A stretch of 64,000 nt of DNA, taken from the NCBI GenBank assembly GCA_037178855.1, contig JASJZC010000002.1, positions 6,832,501 to 6,896,500 of the forward strand, in the 5' to 3' direction. Below are positions 34,101 to 45,100 of this stretch, piece by piece. Below the pieces are notes generated by a model, which saw only the letters and a list, made by a program, of their open reading frames with translations, ran no database searches and was not told the origin of the DNA. The position numbers were made by a program, and so were the translations under genes. Every line of letters begins with the position of its first letter. Position 1 is the first letter of the stretch. Source of the DNA: Oscheius sp. JU75 (taxonomy: Eukaryota > Nematoda > Chromadorea > Rhabditida > Rhabditidae).

Positions 34101-34364
34101 CTTAAAGTTAACGACAAGAAGGTGTCCAAATATGTGACCAAGGTCTTGGTCTCGAAACGCGAGGCTGAACTCCAGTTGGAGCAGCAGCGATTTGGTGAGA
34201 AGAGGGAGACGAACAAGAGGAAGGAGCTGCTGATGAGTGGGATGGGCGAGGAGGATGTAGATAGACTGTTGGACGAGAGGAAGAGAAGAAGAGTCGCCGG
34301 GAGTAGGAAGAAGATTGACAAGTTGGACGAGAAGATTGGAGAGAAGAAGAAAACGGTGAAGTGA
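31145..34364 (+). CDS. ddx49: DEAD-box RNA helicase DDX49 / Dbp8
   Basis: Nine exons (31145-31240, 31543-31740, 31784-31885, 31925-32065, 32723-32832, 32875-33256, 33297-33422, 33887-33969, 34013-34364) sum to 1,590 nt, 529 aa. After an acidic N-terminus come the Q motif (FKDLGLSSWLIHQL...PTPVQ), motif I AKTGTGKT, Ia PTRELA, Ib TPGRLADHI, II DEAD, III SAT, IV VIIFAQTCRECQAL, V TDVASRGLDIPH and VI HRVGRSARAGR. The C-terminus is lysine/arginine-rich. GLS..L......I..PTPVQ with VDLVVNHNVP and YGSALTFVTQYDI fits the DDX49/Dbp8 group, which acts in nucleolar 18S processing. The 657-nt intron 4 and 464-nt intron 7 are non-coding; the rest except intron 1 (302 nt) are 39-43 nt. Confidence 0.9.
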
Positions 34365-34782
34365 TCACGTTGTCTCTCCCTCTTTACGTCGATTTTGAAC
34401 ATGGATTTCGTTGTTATTGTTGCTCGTTGTTTGGATGAAAGAAAAGAGTTTATTGATTGTGTTTTGAGAGCTGTTTCAATTGCGTTTTTTCACAGAAAAT
34501 ACCATTTAAAAACAATGGGAAGGTGAAGTTTTTACTGATTTGGGGTGGCAATTGAAGGAATTTTGTGAGATTTTATTGTACGGGTACGTGTTCACTGATT
34601 TTTGGTGTTCTCTAGCGGGAATTGTCGAATCACTAATCAAAACACTAGACGATTGAGATTTTAGGCCAGTTAGATGGGGTGTAACAATTTTGTTCATTTT
34701 TAAGCTTTTTGGCGAAAGTTAGCACTTGTACCGCATTGAAAAGATTCAAAACTCACAAAATGACCACATTTTTCCAGTTAAA

Positions 34783-35046
34783 ATGGCCGCTCCTCGAGCC
34801 GAAGATGTCCTGGACAAAGACTGCTTCGAGTGCCGGGTTACCGGGACTCTGGGCTGTTCGGCCATCGGCGCCTTCGTCTTCTACCAGTCCTACAGCCCCT
34901 TCTACACACGACGTCCTCTAGGACGACTGGCTGTCCGCTGCCTGTCCGGAGCTGCCTGGTACATCGGAGTCGCGAGATGGTTCTACTTGCCGCCCTTCCA
35001 GCATCTGGCCGGTAGGAGAGAAGGCGTTACTGTGAGAGAGCAATAA
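34783..35046 (+). CDS. DMAC1/TMEM261-like small membrane protein
   Basis: A single-exon ORF of 87 aa. It starts MAAPRAEDVLDKDCFECRVT; the C-x2-C-R motif followed by a glycine-rich membrane segment (TGTLGCSAIGAFVFYQSY) and a second hydrophobic stretch (CLSGAAWYIGVARWFYLPPF) is the pattern of the DUF4536 family that includes human DMAC1, a complex I assembly factor of the mitochondrial inner membrane. The match is to pattern only. TTTTTCCAG lies 5 nt upstream of the ATG, a likely (trans-)splice acceptor. It follows DDX49 by about 420 bp on the same strand. Confidence 0.5.
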   Translation: MAAPRAEDVLDKDCFECRVTGTLGCSAIGAFVFYQSYSPFYTRRPLGRLAVRCLSGAAWYIGVARWFYLPPFQHLAGRREGVTVREQ

Positions 35047-35191
35047 AGGTACCGCCTTCATTTTCTTCCTTTCTTTCGAAAAGTGTTCAAGCCCAATTTA
35101 TGTACCTTTGCTACCCTTTTCGCGGTATAATTGACACAAAATAACAAATATATAATCTCATGTTTTTTCTGCGAAATTTTCAGTGTACTCG

Positions 35192-35275
35192 CCCGCATGG
35201 CTCAGCCGGTTAGCACTACGATTGCAAATAAAAAACGCCTCGATGGGTTCAAACTTTAAAGCGAGCGTCTGTTTA
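35192..35275 (+). repeat. tRNA-like module, intergenic
   Basis: CATGGCTCAGCCGGTTAGCA is a good box A, and GGGTTCAAACT lies about 45 nt downstream as a weak box B. GCCCGC at the 5' side cannot pair with the 3' side, so this is probably a degenerate tRNA or SINE fragment. Confidence 0.4.
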
Positions 35276-35561
35276 TAAGATTTTGAGTGAACTGCTCCTT
35301 CTCTCGTCTTTCTGCTAGATCGCCACAGTTTATGTAACTCCCTAGACCTAATATTTGATTTCTCGATAACATAAATTGTTGAGCGGTACTTTGATCGATC
35401 TAACGCTCCAGGAACTCTTGCAAGAAATTTGTGAGCAGAAGAGGGAGAGATCTGTGATTTCCCCCCTCACAGCGATTGTTACCGAAATTTCCGCTGAAAA
35501 GCTTGTTTTCTGCTCATTCCGTTCATTTCCCCCCAACCAGGTCCTATTTTCAGCCTCCGCC

Positions 35562-35908
35562 ATGAGCTACTATCCAATAAAGCAGTTTGTAGCCAAGATA
35601 TCCGGTTCTAGCGAGTCTTTAAAGGTTTTTTCTTTTTTTCTCATCTACTACGAACGGTTTTCCAGGTTCTAAACGATACGACGAAGGATCTCTTTGAGAC
35701 GACGAAAGAAGTAGTAGAAGAAACGTGGGATCTTTTGGAGACGAAAAAGATCAAAGAAGAGCCAGCCTCCTGTCAGACGGTCCTCAACTCACAGTCTGTC
35801 CTCTATCTCTGCGAGGATCCTCCTAGTCGCTTCCAGATCTTCTCCAGTGAAATTCCCATGGACTTGCGCACGTTTACGATGAATTTAGCTCATGAGATGT
35901 ATAGATAA
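35562..35908 (+). CDS. Unrecognised 101-aa protein
   Basis: Exons 35562-35624 and 35666-35908 join across a 41-nt intron with good ends. The product starts MSYYPIKQFVAKISGSSESL, has an acidic helix (DTTKDLFETTKEVVEETWDL) and ends FTMNLAHEMYR. A weak resemblance to the N-terminal helices of BSD-domain proteins was considered but is not convincing. TTTTCAG lies 10 nt before the ATG. Further exons may follow: an open stretch near 36150-36230 encodes NLVQRLSHPEFSEADIQ and ends at a possible donor. Confidence 0.5.
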
Positions 35909-37499
35909 ATATTGGGTTTACGGCTTCATCACACTGTCAATTTGTCCACGTCCAGTTTCCAACTCCCCAAAAAGAAACTGATCTGTAACAATCTAGAATC
36001 CTGTCACCTCATGTCTATTTGGGTTGGTAGAGCTTATGGATTGATTGCCGAAGGCAGCCGATTGTTGACACCAGATTGTTCAACCTCGACTGACGACACC
36101 TCAGTGCCTGTAACCTCCGTTGTTCGACGAGCAGAGAAAAGGAGAATGAACAAAGTCCCCGACCAGCGGAACCTCGTGCAACGGCTCAGTCATCCGGAAT
36201 TCAGCGAAGCTGATATCCAGGTTGACAAGTAGCGGCAGTTGACAGGGAGGAGGCGAGGCGACATCTCTCGAACGCAGTAGAAGAAGACATGATTGTTGTG
36301 GCAGAAATCTTCCAGATCAATTTTCGGATGTAGCTGAACATCAGACTCGTCGACTGGAGAAAGTAGAGTCCCCTGGTAGAGCATCCAAAAATTTTTCTCC
36401 TGTAGGCAGTAGTCGCGATCTCTGTCCTGCCTCAGCCGGCAGAGTCCCTTGTTGCTTCTCGTTAGTCTCCAACTCGCGAGAGTGGGTGTTGAACAGCTTG
36501 AGTTGTTCGCGTGTCTCGTGTCTTCCCTTCTTCTGCTTCTCACCGGCCATCCTCTTCATGTTCTTTCTCTCGTAGAAACTGTTACTGTCGTGTTCGCCTT
36601 GTGTCAGTCGCAGTCATCAGAAACATCAGATGAATCTTCCCCCTCTCGTCCAGCATGCTCAATACATTATAAATGGGGTGGCAGACCTTGTAGAGCATTT
36701 GTTGAACATAGCCAGATACCAAATCTTCCTACCTGATCATCAGATTCGTCGCTTAGACAAAGTAGATTCCACTGACGGAGCATCCGTGAACTAACCTTCT
36801 CCTAGGGAGTTGTAAATGGACGACTGTTGAGAAGAGTTAGACTTGACGAGTTGAGGATAATGCCTAACGTGTCAAGTCTCACTCTTCCAAATAGTTGACC
36901 ATCTGCAGCTCACTGGGAAAGGTTTGTTCCCCGAGACTCTGCCAGTGGAATCTAGACGTCTCTAGACGATGATGTTTATCAGGAAAGATCTGACGTACCT
37001 ATACCGACAACTTGATCGTAACTCGCGGATGCTCTACCATATATTCTACTTTCTCCAGTCGACGACTCCGATGTTCAGTTACATTTGGCAGTTACTCTGG
37101 AACGGAAGGATCGGGGCGGGTAAGCCTACTTTTACTTAAATCCAGCTCATGCCAGAGACTAGCATCTGGGTTGAATACCTCGCATTGTGGAATTTATAAA
37201 TCAAGAGCCCCATGGGATGAACTGGGGATGGGTTCTTCAAGGATAACTGCTCCCTCGTTGCACTGCATACTACTTATGTTTCATCTTGATCTACCCGCTC
37301 TTCTAGACACTAAAGCTGTCTAAAGTGTGCCAAATGCTGTGCCACCTCTTCGCCAAACCGAAATGAATTCCCAGTGGTACGAGTTATTCAAGTTATTTTC
37401 CACTGCTAAAACACGTAAAAAAATAGATACTGATTTATATGAGAAATACGACAAATATACCGACGAGAGACCATGGTTGACAGAAAATGACAGAGAAAT
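35909..37499. other. Region with inverted, triplicated segment; gene content unclear
   Basis: Three related ~55-60 nt blocks lie at 36325-36388 (-), 36734-36785 (-) and 37027-37086 (+). Open frames run through them on the matching strands: VDESDVQLHPKIDLEDF on the minus copy and VDDSDVQLHLAVTLERKD on the plus copy. Each block contains a plausible acceptor (TACTTTCTCCAG). Duplicated exons or gene fragments are likely, but no complete gene can be built. Confidence 0.4.
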
Positions 37500-40400
37500 T
37501 TACTTGTTCTTTCCTCCGCGCTCCTTGATCTGCACACTGACCGGCGAATTGTTGGTCATGTTGTAGTAGGCGAGCTGCAGATTGTCCTTGAGGAAAAAGT
37601 TGTCCATTTGGAGCTTCTGTTTCGTCACCGGCATGTTGTATTGGTCCTGGATCTGCTGTTTCAGGTCCGCGATCTATTTTGTGTTTGTTGGGGAAAAAAA
37701 CCATAAAAACTGACCGTAGCCCCACAGGGAATGACCAAATTGACGATGGAGCCGTCCAGATTCATCTCGGGGGCCAGAGGAAGCTGTAGACGGATAGTTA
37801 TCGGACCGTGAATCTTGGCTAGCCAGCTGTCGGCCGGCTCGAGTTCTTCCTCTGTACGAGCTCGTTTGGCAGGGGGTTCGGAACCGCTCGGGCCACCGGG
37901 AGGAGGACGGACTGGGGCTCGCAGAGGAACTGGCTGAAAATGAGCTGCATTTAGGGTTAACGGAGTAGATCCTAGAGTTGAGGAATTGCCGAAAGATCTG
38001 TCTCTCGATCGCGCCCAAAATCTCTCATCCTGATAATTTTGAGCGCTAGTACCTCCATTACTATACCATTTCTTAGAGCATTTTGAGCTTAATAAGAATA
38101 TTAAATAATTTAAAGGGGTACTCGGCCTCCAAACAACGTTAGTGCTTCTAAAAGTAGCACTTATGGTCTCAGATCTGTCTAATTGCGGTGTTTGTGACTT
38201 CAAAAGCTGTCTATCTGTGCTAGCTGTGGCCGTTACAGCCTTTCAAAGTTTAGTGAGAAAGTATGTATTGCTAAGAGGCGCCACTCGAACCACACGACAC
38301 GGGTTCGACACCCCGTGGATGACCAACTTTTTCAACAGGCTCTTTTGAGAAGAAGATGGCATGAGAATCCCAAAGACAATGAACAAGACTTACTGGCTGA
38401 AGAGGTTGCGCCCCGATACGCTCCTTGCTCGGATCGACCTGGTAGCCGTGCTGACGATGTATTTCGCTGATCTGCTGCTCCAATGTGACTTGATTCTGAA
38501 TGCGAGTCGTGTGCATTTCCCTCGTCTCTTCTGTTCCATCCCACAGCGGCTTGTTTGGCATGAGACTGCTGCCATCCTCTCCGAGTTTGCGTCCAATGAT
38601 AGCCTGCTCAGCTCCGCCTCCGAAGATATCTGTTCGTCGCTCGGCGAATCTGAAAAGATAGGCTTTAGCTTGGAATGTTTTGAGGTCGCTGCAGTAGATT
38701 TTCGTGTGACAGAATGCCAAACAGATTAGCAGGATGTGAGGATTACACGTTATCAAGTACTGGATACAGCCTGTCATTGACACATTGACAGGATAGGAAG
38801 TATATCAATCTACATCAACTAAATATAGTCTCTCCAAAAGTATCTATAAAAAAGCCCACTAACCGTCCAAGATTCTTGCTGATCTCAGCTCCCGGGGCCA
38901 GCACAGGCTCCTCCATGCCCCTCTCGCCAATCTGCCTATCCCTGTCCTCTTTGTACTGCGAATCGACAGTATTGTAGCGAAGATGATCATTTAATTGTCC
39001 CGACGGGATGCGTTCTCCCGTAATCGGCGAGATCATCCAGTTATCCGTGGGCTTCTGCTGTCGCTGCTGAGTAGCTAAATTTTTGGCACATTTGCCGGAA
39101 AAATGAGGTAATCTTACCCTTTTTCGGATCGTAGTCCCTGACGACAAGATTCTTCTCCTTCGTGGGGGGCAGAGGCTGCTGGAACTCGGGCTGTCGAGGC
39201 GGCTCATTGACCTCATTTCGAATGTTATCCTCCTCGTCCGAGTCGCCGCCCATGTCCATCTCGACGGCCTGTCCGGCGGCCTTCTGAAGCTCTTGGCGCT
39301 GCTCGAGCAGGATTCGGGCTCCGACGTCGGCCGGCGTGCAGAGACCGGGGAGATTGGCTGGAAAAGAAGATAAATTGAAGACTTTTCTAGTGACAAAAGA
39401 AGAACAATTCGCAATAGTAGTTGCTGCTTAGGCCGAGATTTTTTGATGATCTAATGTTTTCCTACGTAGACTACGTGTTCTCAGCGCCGATATCAGTCTT
39501 TCAACATCAGAAATATGGTTAAGCAAGAGTCAATTTTCCAAGGTTCAATTGCTTTAGACGAACTATTTTACAGCTTGGAGCATTTTGGTGCCAAAGTTAA
39601 ATGATCCAACGTTTTTGCTACAACAGCAAAGCGACAAACGGTTTGCAGCATTTTTAAGTCACTCGACGCTTAAAGATTCCCTATACCTGTCCTTTGTCCA
39701 GACAGATTGACATGGGGGCAATTGACAGTATAAGGGCAGTCACAGCTTATACTTCCCATCCTCTTGGTACAATGGTTTTTGCTAGTTGTTTATGTTCTCT
39801 CGTATTTGCCGCACCTTATATAAAACCTTAGTCAACGTATAGCCATTTGTAGGTGTAAATGAAGAACTTACACATGTCTCCGGGCTGGAAGTCCACTGTC
39901 TGAACGACGACGAAATCATGCCAGTCGATTGAGGCATAGGCCTGCCTCTCCTTCTCCAACTCCTTGTCCTGTTTGTCCTTGATCGAGCGCTGATGTCGCT
40001 CCCAGGCCACGCGGTAGTTGATATCCTCCATCAGGCGCGAGTTGTTGTCCTTCTCGTGGTCCAGTGTCTGGAGGATGTTGTTCGGCGGGATGATGACCTG
40101 TTTTTTTTTTATAAATTTGTAAATAGAATAAGGCAAAACCTTGGTATATTGTTCGACGAGCTTCGTGAAGTACTGGAAATTGGAGTGAGCGGGCTTGAGG
40201 AAGTCGAACTGGTAGTTTCGGGCCTCGCGTGTCATCACCTGGGTCAGGAATTGGCGCCCGTTCCTGGCTACGAAGAGGGCTGTGGTGCGAATTAGGTCTC
40301 TGAAAGGGTTTCCCGTTAAAACTATGTTTCCTTGTCATTTTAAGTGCTTCTACGGTATCTTATGAAATCTTAACAACGACCTATATTCGATTTTGAATGA

Positions 40401-41179
40401 AAGCAGGTTGTTTCGGACCTTCTGCGTCTTTATTTGAGCCAAAGATTGGGAATCCTGTCAGGTTGTACAAGCATATCAGAGCAGTGCTTAAATGAGAGTA
40501 CATATTCCATGGTTTGGTCAGAGTTTTGACGAAAAAGGTCAGAAAATTAGGAACATTTATGAAGTTTTATAGAAAGAGTTGTAGAATGCCACGAGAGACC
40601 AGACTGCCGCTACCCAACGGTTGGCTCATTTTTTTTTAGGACAAATACCATGAAGCTAAGAGGAAAAACTCACAATTCGTAAGCATTTATGGTAGCCGGA
40701 TCGGCACAGAACTCGAAAGACGGCGGTGGCTTTTGCGGGACGAATTCGGCCTTCTTCACATGTTCCTTGACAGCCTCCGGGAGAGTGGGCTTCGGCTGGG
40801 CCAGTTCAGCCTTCCCGTCGCGGAATTCTCGTACCTAACCACATTTTCATGCCCAAGCTATGATAGAAACGAACCCTGAGATTGTAATAAGCATTGTATG
40901 GGTCGGTATTGTTTAAGAAATTCCACCGCGGATTGGCAGCCTCCTTCTCGCGAATCTTGTTCTCGAAATCTATTCCATTTTTCGCTACATAGGCTGCCGT
41001 CTTGTCGATAACGGCTGAAATTTGAATTTTGAGTTGAAATGAGCGATAAAACACAAACCTCGAATATCAGGAGGAGGATATATGAGACCGATGATGCTCT
41101 TTCCGCTGAGCGACGGCTCGTTGTTCATCGAGTCTTCTTCTCGATTGGAAACCACGTTCGGCGGAGGCATTACGACCAT
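37500..41179 (-). CDS. sf3a1: Splicing factor 3A subunit 1 (SF3A1 / Prp21)
   Basis: The start at 41179 gives MVVMPPPNVVSNREEDSMNN. Then come two SURP modules (IDKTAAYVAKNGIDFENKIR with NPRWNFLNNTDPYNAYYN; LIRTTALFVARNGRQFLTQV with FDFLKPAHSNFQYFTKLVEQ), the middle region (WERHQRSIKDKQDKELEKER; DWHDFVVVQTVDFQPGD), the conserved block NWMISPITGERIPSGQLNDH and a C-terminal ubiquitin-like domain (NLVIPCGATIADLKQQIQDQ ... SVQIKERGGKNK). SF3A1 is a U2 snRNP protein that helps recruit U2 to the branch point. The 460-nt intron 38393-37934 contains repeat family A. It is head-to-head with RPA1. Confidence 0.95.
38014..38355 (+). repeat. Dispersed repeat family A, copy 2 (pol III box B-like 3' end)
   Basis: It is collinear with 13215-13455 and carries an additional ~95-nt central part. 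The 3' part reads AAGAGGCGCCACTCGAACC and CGGGTTCGACACCCCGTGG, a box B with a pairable T-arm. It lies antisense inside an SF3A1 intron. Confidence 0.75.
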
Positions 41180-42144
41180 TTTTACTGCCTGAAGGCTGAG
41201 AATTAACAGGTTAGATGGAAGGGTAAGAGAGAAAAGTGAAATGAATGAGTTAATCGAGAAGGTTGACCTATAAAAGGCTTGTTCTCCGCTATTGTGGTCA
41301 TGTCTCTCGGCTTTTTATGATATCTGGGTAGGTTTACAGCTGCAGATCTTCTCGGGTTTTTTCTCGTCAAACAGGCTGCTCAACGTAGACAAAGTACCAA
41401 AACTATAAGGAAGAAAACAATTCGAAAAATTTGAACGTCAATAATCAAATCTGACATGGAAAGCAAGGGTACTCAGTGCCTATCGTGGTAGGACCTGGTC
41501 TTTTGGCTGTTGCACAATCTTTTTTTTAGCATTCAGTTCTACTTTTCCTGTTGCTAAATTGGCAGGAATAAGGAAAAAAATGAGACGAGTCGATAAGAAT
41601 CTAAAAATTTTAAAGGACTTTCTGCCGCCAATATCATACATACGCTTCCGTCACCAGTTTTACGACAATCCAACTGTAACGGGGAGCCGCCAAGTTTGAA
41701 ACTTCCCAAATTCTTGTCAAATGTTCAGCTGTTTGTGTCCAAAATCTCTTGTCATTTTTCCTACTTTTATCCATTCTCTATGGACAGAAATTGCAATATT
41801 AAGTACCCTGCAACTGCCGTAAAGATTTACCAGTCATTTTCTATCAATTTGCTTAAAAAAATTCGAAAAACAGGCATATATTGGTTGAAAAGCAGTTCTA
41901 TTAAAAAGTACTGGGTTTGAACATGGTCGCAGTGGTTAGACTTGCGTAGGTACTTTCAGACAAACGTCACTTTTACGAATTCTTGTTTCTTTTCCCCAAA
42001 AAATTTCGTTGACTCGCCAGAAAATGTTGGGTTATATATTTTACCTTCTCTTATATGCAACAGCTTTTCTCTACCTTTTTGAACCAGAAAATTGGCCGAA
42101 ACTACAAAATTTCTAGGTAAAACCTCCCCAAAACTCCGTCCAAA
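41180..42144. other. Divergent promoter region between SF3A1 and RPA1
   Basis: 965 nt between the two start codons, AT-rich. A tRNA-like fragment (TGGTCGCAGTGGTTAGACTT) starts at 41922. No ORF of note. Confidence 0.5.
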
Positions 42145-45100
42145 ATGGACGGAATGGATTATGTGAGGTCGGGTGAGGAGCCCTACATGCAGATGGATCG
42201 AATGACTTTCCGAAACTACTTCCCGCACGAGATTGAGAAGCTCAGCGTGCTCAGAGTCACCCAGACCAAGACCTTCGACGATGTAGGGCCTTTTCACCTT
42301 GCAAAGTGGCTAAAAATCTGATTTTCAGGTAGGATTTCCAATTCGCCAGGGCTTGTATGACCCGCTAATGGGTCCTCTAGAACGGGATCGCTGTGAGACT
42401 TGCAACCAGTACGAAATCCACTGCCCCGGTCATCTTGGTCACATTGAATTGGACGTGCCCGTCTTCAATCCGGTCCTCTTCCAATTCACCTTGAATTTGC
42501 TCAAGGGCTCCTGCGTTCATTGTCATCGCTTCACCTGCAATGTCGACAATCTGCACAGCCGGATCATGGAGGCCCAACTCCGCTGTTTCGAGCTCGGTCA
42601 GCCTTACAAAGCGACCAGGATTGAGGAGTACTTCCGTGAGAAATTAGGGCAGGACTACGAGAGTTTGTTAGGGATTTCTATGGAAAACAATGTAAACACA
42701 GATACGATCTTCTCGGCCGAGGATGACGCCCAATTCCAAGCCGAAATCGATCAGATCATCCAGAAGGACGCCGGATCACAGTCCATGCTGAAGAGGAACC
42801 AGATTCCGTCGAAGAATGCCGTCGATTTGAGGAAGGAGCTGGTGAAGAAATATTGCAAAAACTTCCTGGTAGGGTTTTTGTTGTTTATTACGCATGTGGA
42901 ACGATCCTGGAGTAGAACATGCCAAGATGTAGTCATAGATTGGTGCCTTGGCTCGAAAAATATGTAAAAATGGCAGTTTGAGCCATAGAACTTGGCAGTG
43001 GAAATTCTCAAGAGCAAAAATACCACTTTTTATGTAGCTTGCAAGCCTGCAAGAAAAGTTTCGAGCAAAGAGTCATATTAGGGCTTAAGTTATAGTTCTG
43101 CACCGCTCGCATGCTAGACTTCTGACCGCAACTATAAGCTAGAATACCCTAAGTTTTTTTTTATTCAGTACAAACGCCGAGAACGCTGTCCACTCTGCAA
43201 GGGCAAGAACGGAAAGATTGCCAATGACGGCAGTCGCTGTGTCATCATCAGCTTCGTAAATCCGTCGAAGCAGATCGCCGATGGGAAGACTCCCAGCGTC
43301 GTGAACCCGGACGAGTACGAAATCGAGGAGCTTGGCGACGAGAAGAAAGATGACAGTGGGAGCATTTTCCATCCAAAAACGTGTTTTTCTTTTCAGAAAT
43401 GGACATGGAAAACGTCGGCTACGGCGGCGGGATGGATGTGACCGAGGGAACACTGGCCCAACAGCTCTTGAACGTCCAGAATGGCAAATGCGACAAGCTG
43501 GCCTGGAGAGGAGCCGAAATTCGTGAACATTTCCGCCTACTGTACAGGAATGACGGCAGGATTCTGCTCAAGCTCTTTCCTATGCTCACGGATGAAGGGG
43601 TAGGGAACTTTTTTTTTTGCTTGGAGCTTGTCATCCTTGATTTCTTCGTAACTGGCTAGCAAAAATGTTATTTTATGAAACGGAAGAGCGAATTTCTCCT
43701 CCGACACCCTTGAAAAAAAGCACTGGAGAATTCCTGAGCAAAAGAAAAGCCTACAAGCAATTACGAGTCAATTACAAGCACTGAACTCTGTATTTAGCCA
43801 CTTGATCCTGTTTTTCGAGTTTTCCTTGCATTTTCTGCGGCATTGTTGAGCCTTGCAAGTTTCTGAGCTACGTTTGTTTTGGGAACCGTTCTTTTACCGA
43901 GAAAAACGCCGAATAGATGCCTCAGCTGCAGATTTATCCTCTTGAGCGATTGGTAAAGTTTAACCCTGATATGAGAGAACTTTTCTGAGCCAAAATGCAG
44001 AAACTTCTTTTGTTTTAACGGGGCATATTTACTCAAATATTTGCAGCCAAAACGAGCCTGTTCCGTTTGATAGACTACAATGATCAACTGGAGTGGGAAC
44101 CAGTGCTTAGAAGAGTAGTCGAAAGTGTCAATCCAATGCACTGATAGAGTAGACGAAGAACCTCGAGCAACTGGATGGCTCCATTGTTTTCTCCTAGAGC
44201 TTTGCGACTGTCTTCCCAATCTTGGAACTAACTTGCCAAGTCTATTTATTCAATTTGAAAATCTAACAGTAAAAAGTTTTCTCTGATTCTGAAACTCCCA
44301 TTTTGTCCCTTGTTGATTTGTGCTTCTCGAATGCCGCTGTTGTCAGGAAGTGCTCTACCTCGTCAAATCTACCATCGCCAGTGGCTCCAACCCTTCATTT
44401 TCACGCCAAATTTCGTTTTCAGATTAAGGAGCTCTGCCCATTGGATGGACTCTTCTGTGAACACGTCCTCGTCCCCCCTACGAAATTCCGTCCGATTCGA
44501 GCCTTCAAAGGTCAGAAATATGAGGATCCGCAGACCGTCAATCTACGTCGTCTTCTCGAGGCTACGGAGACTGTCAAGGTACTCTTTTAACCTATTTTTT
44601 TGAGGCAAACTAGTCAAATTTAGGCTCTCCATTTGCTGCTGAAGGGAGAGACGAATGCCAAACTGCATGAGCTTGTAAACACACGAGTCGTTGGAAAAAC
44701 AGTGACGGCAAAGATGCACAATGCCTACCTAGCCCTGCAGCAGCGGATGAATGCAATCTTTGACGAGGAACTGGACAAGAGGACAGATAACATGGGCACG
44801 CCGGGTATCAAGCAGATTCTGGAGAAGAAACAGGGATTGTTCCGCATGAACATGATGGGCAAACGTGTCAACTTTGCATGCAGGTAGGATTCAAAGTCTG
44901 TTGGAAAAAATGGGAGACTATGCTTCTCAAATGAATCCGGAGCTGGAGAGTTTTGTTCTTCGCAGGGGAATCTGTTTCTGTAAAATTTGCTGCAAACTTT
45001 CTGTCTGTCCAGTGAATAGTCTTTCGTCCCAAACCTCTCCATTTACAGATCCGTCATCACTCCGGACCCCTATCTGGACATTGACGAGATCGGCATCCCG

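Noticed and set aside
37327-37499. A plus-strand protein (EMNSQWYELFKLFSTAKTRK)
   Set aside because: It runs directly into the antisense of the SF3A1 last exon, is AT-rich and has no start context or homology; more likely 3' flanking DNA.
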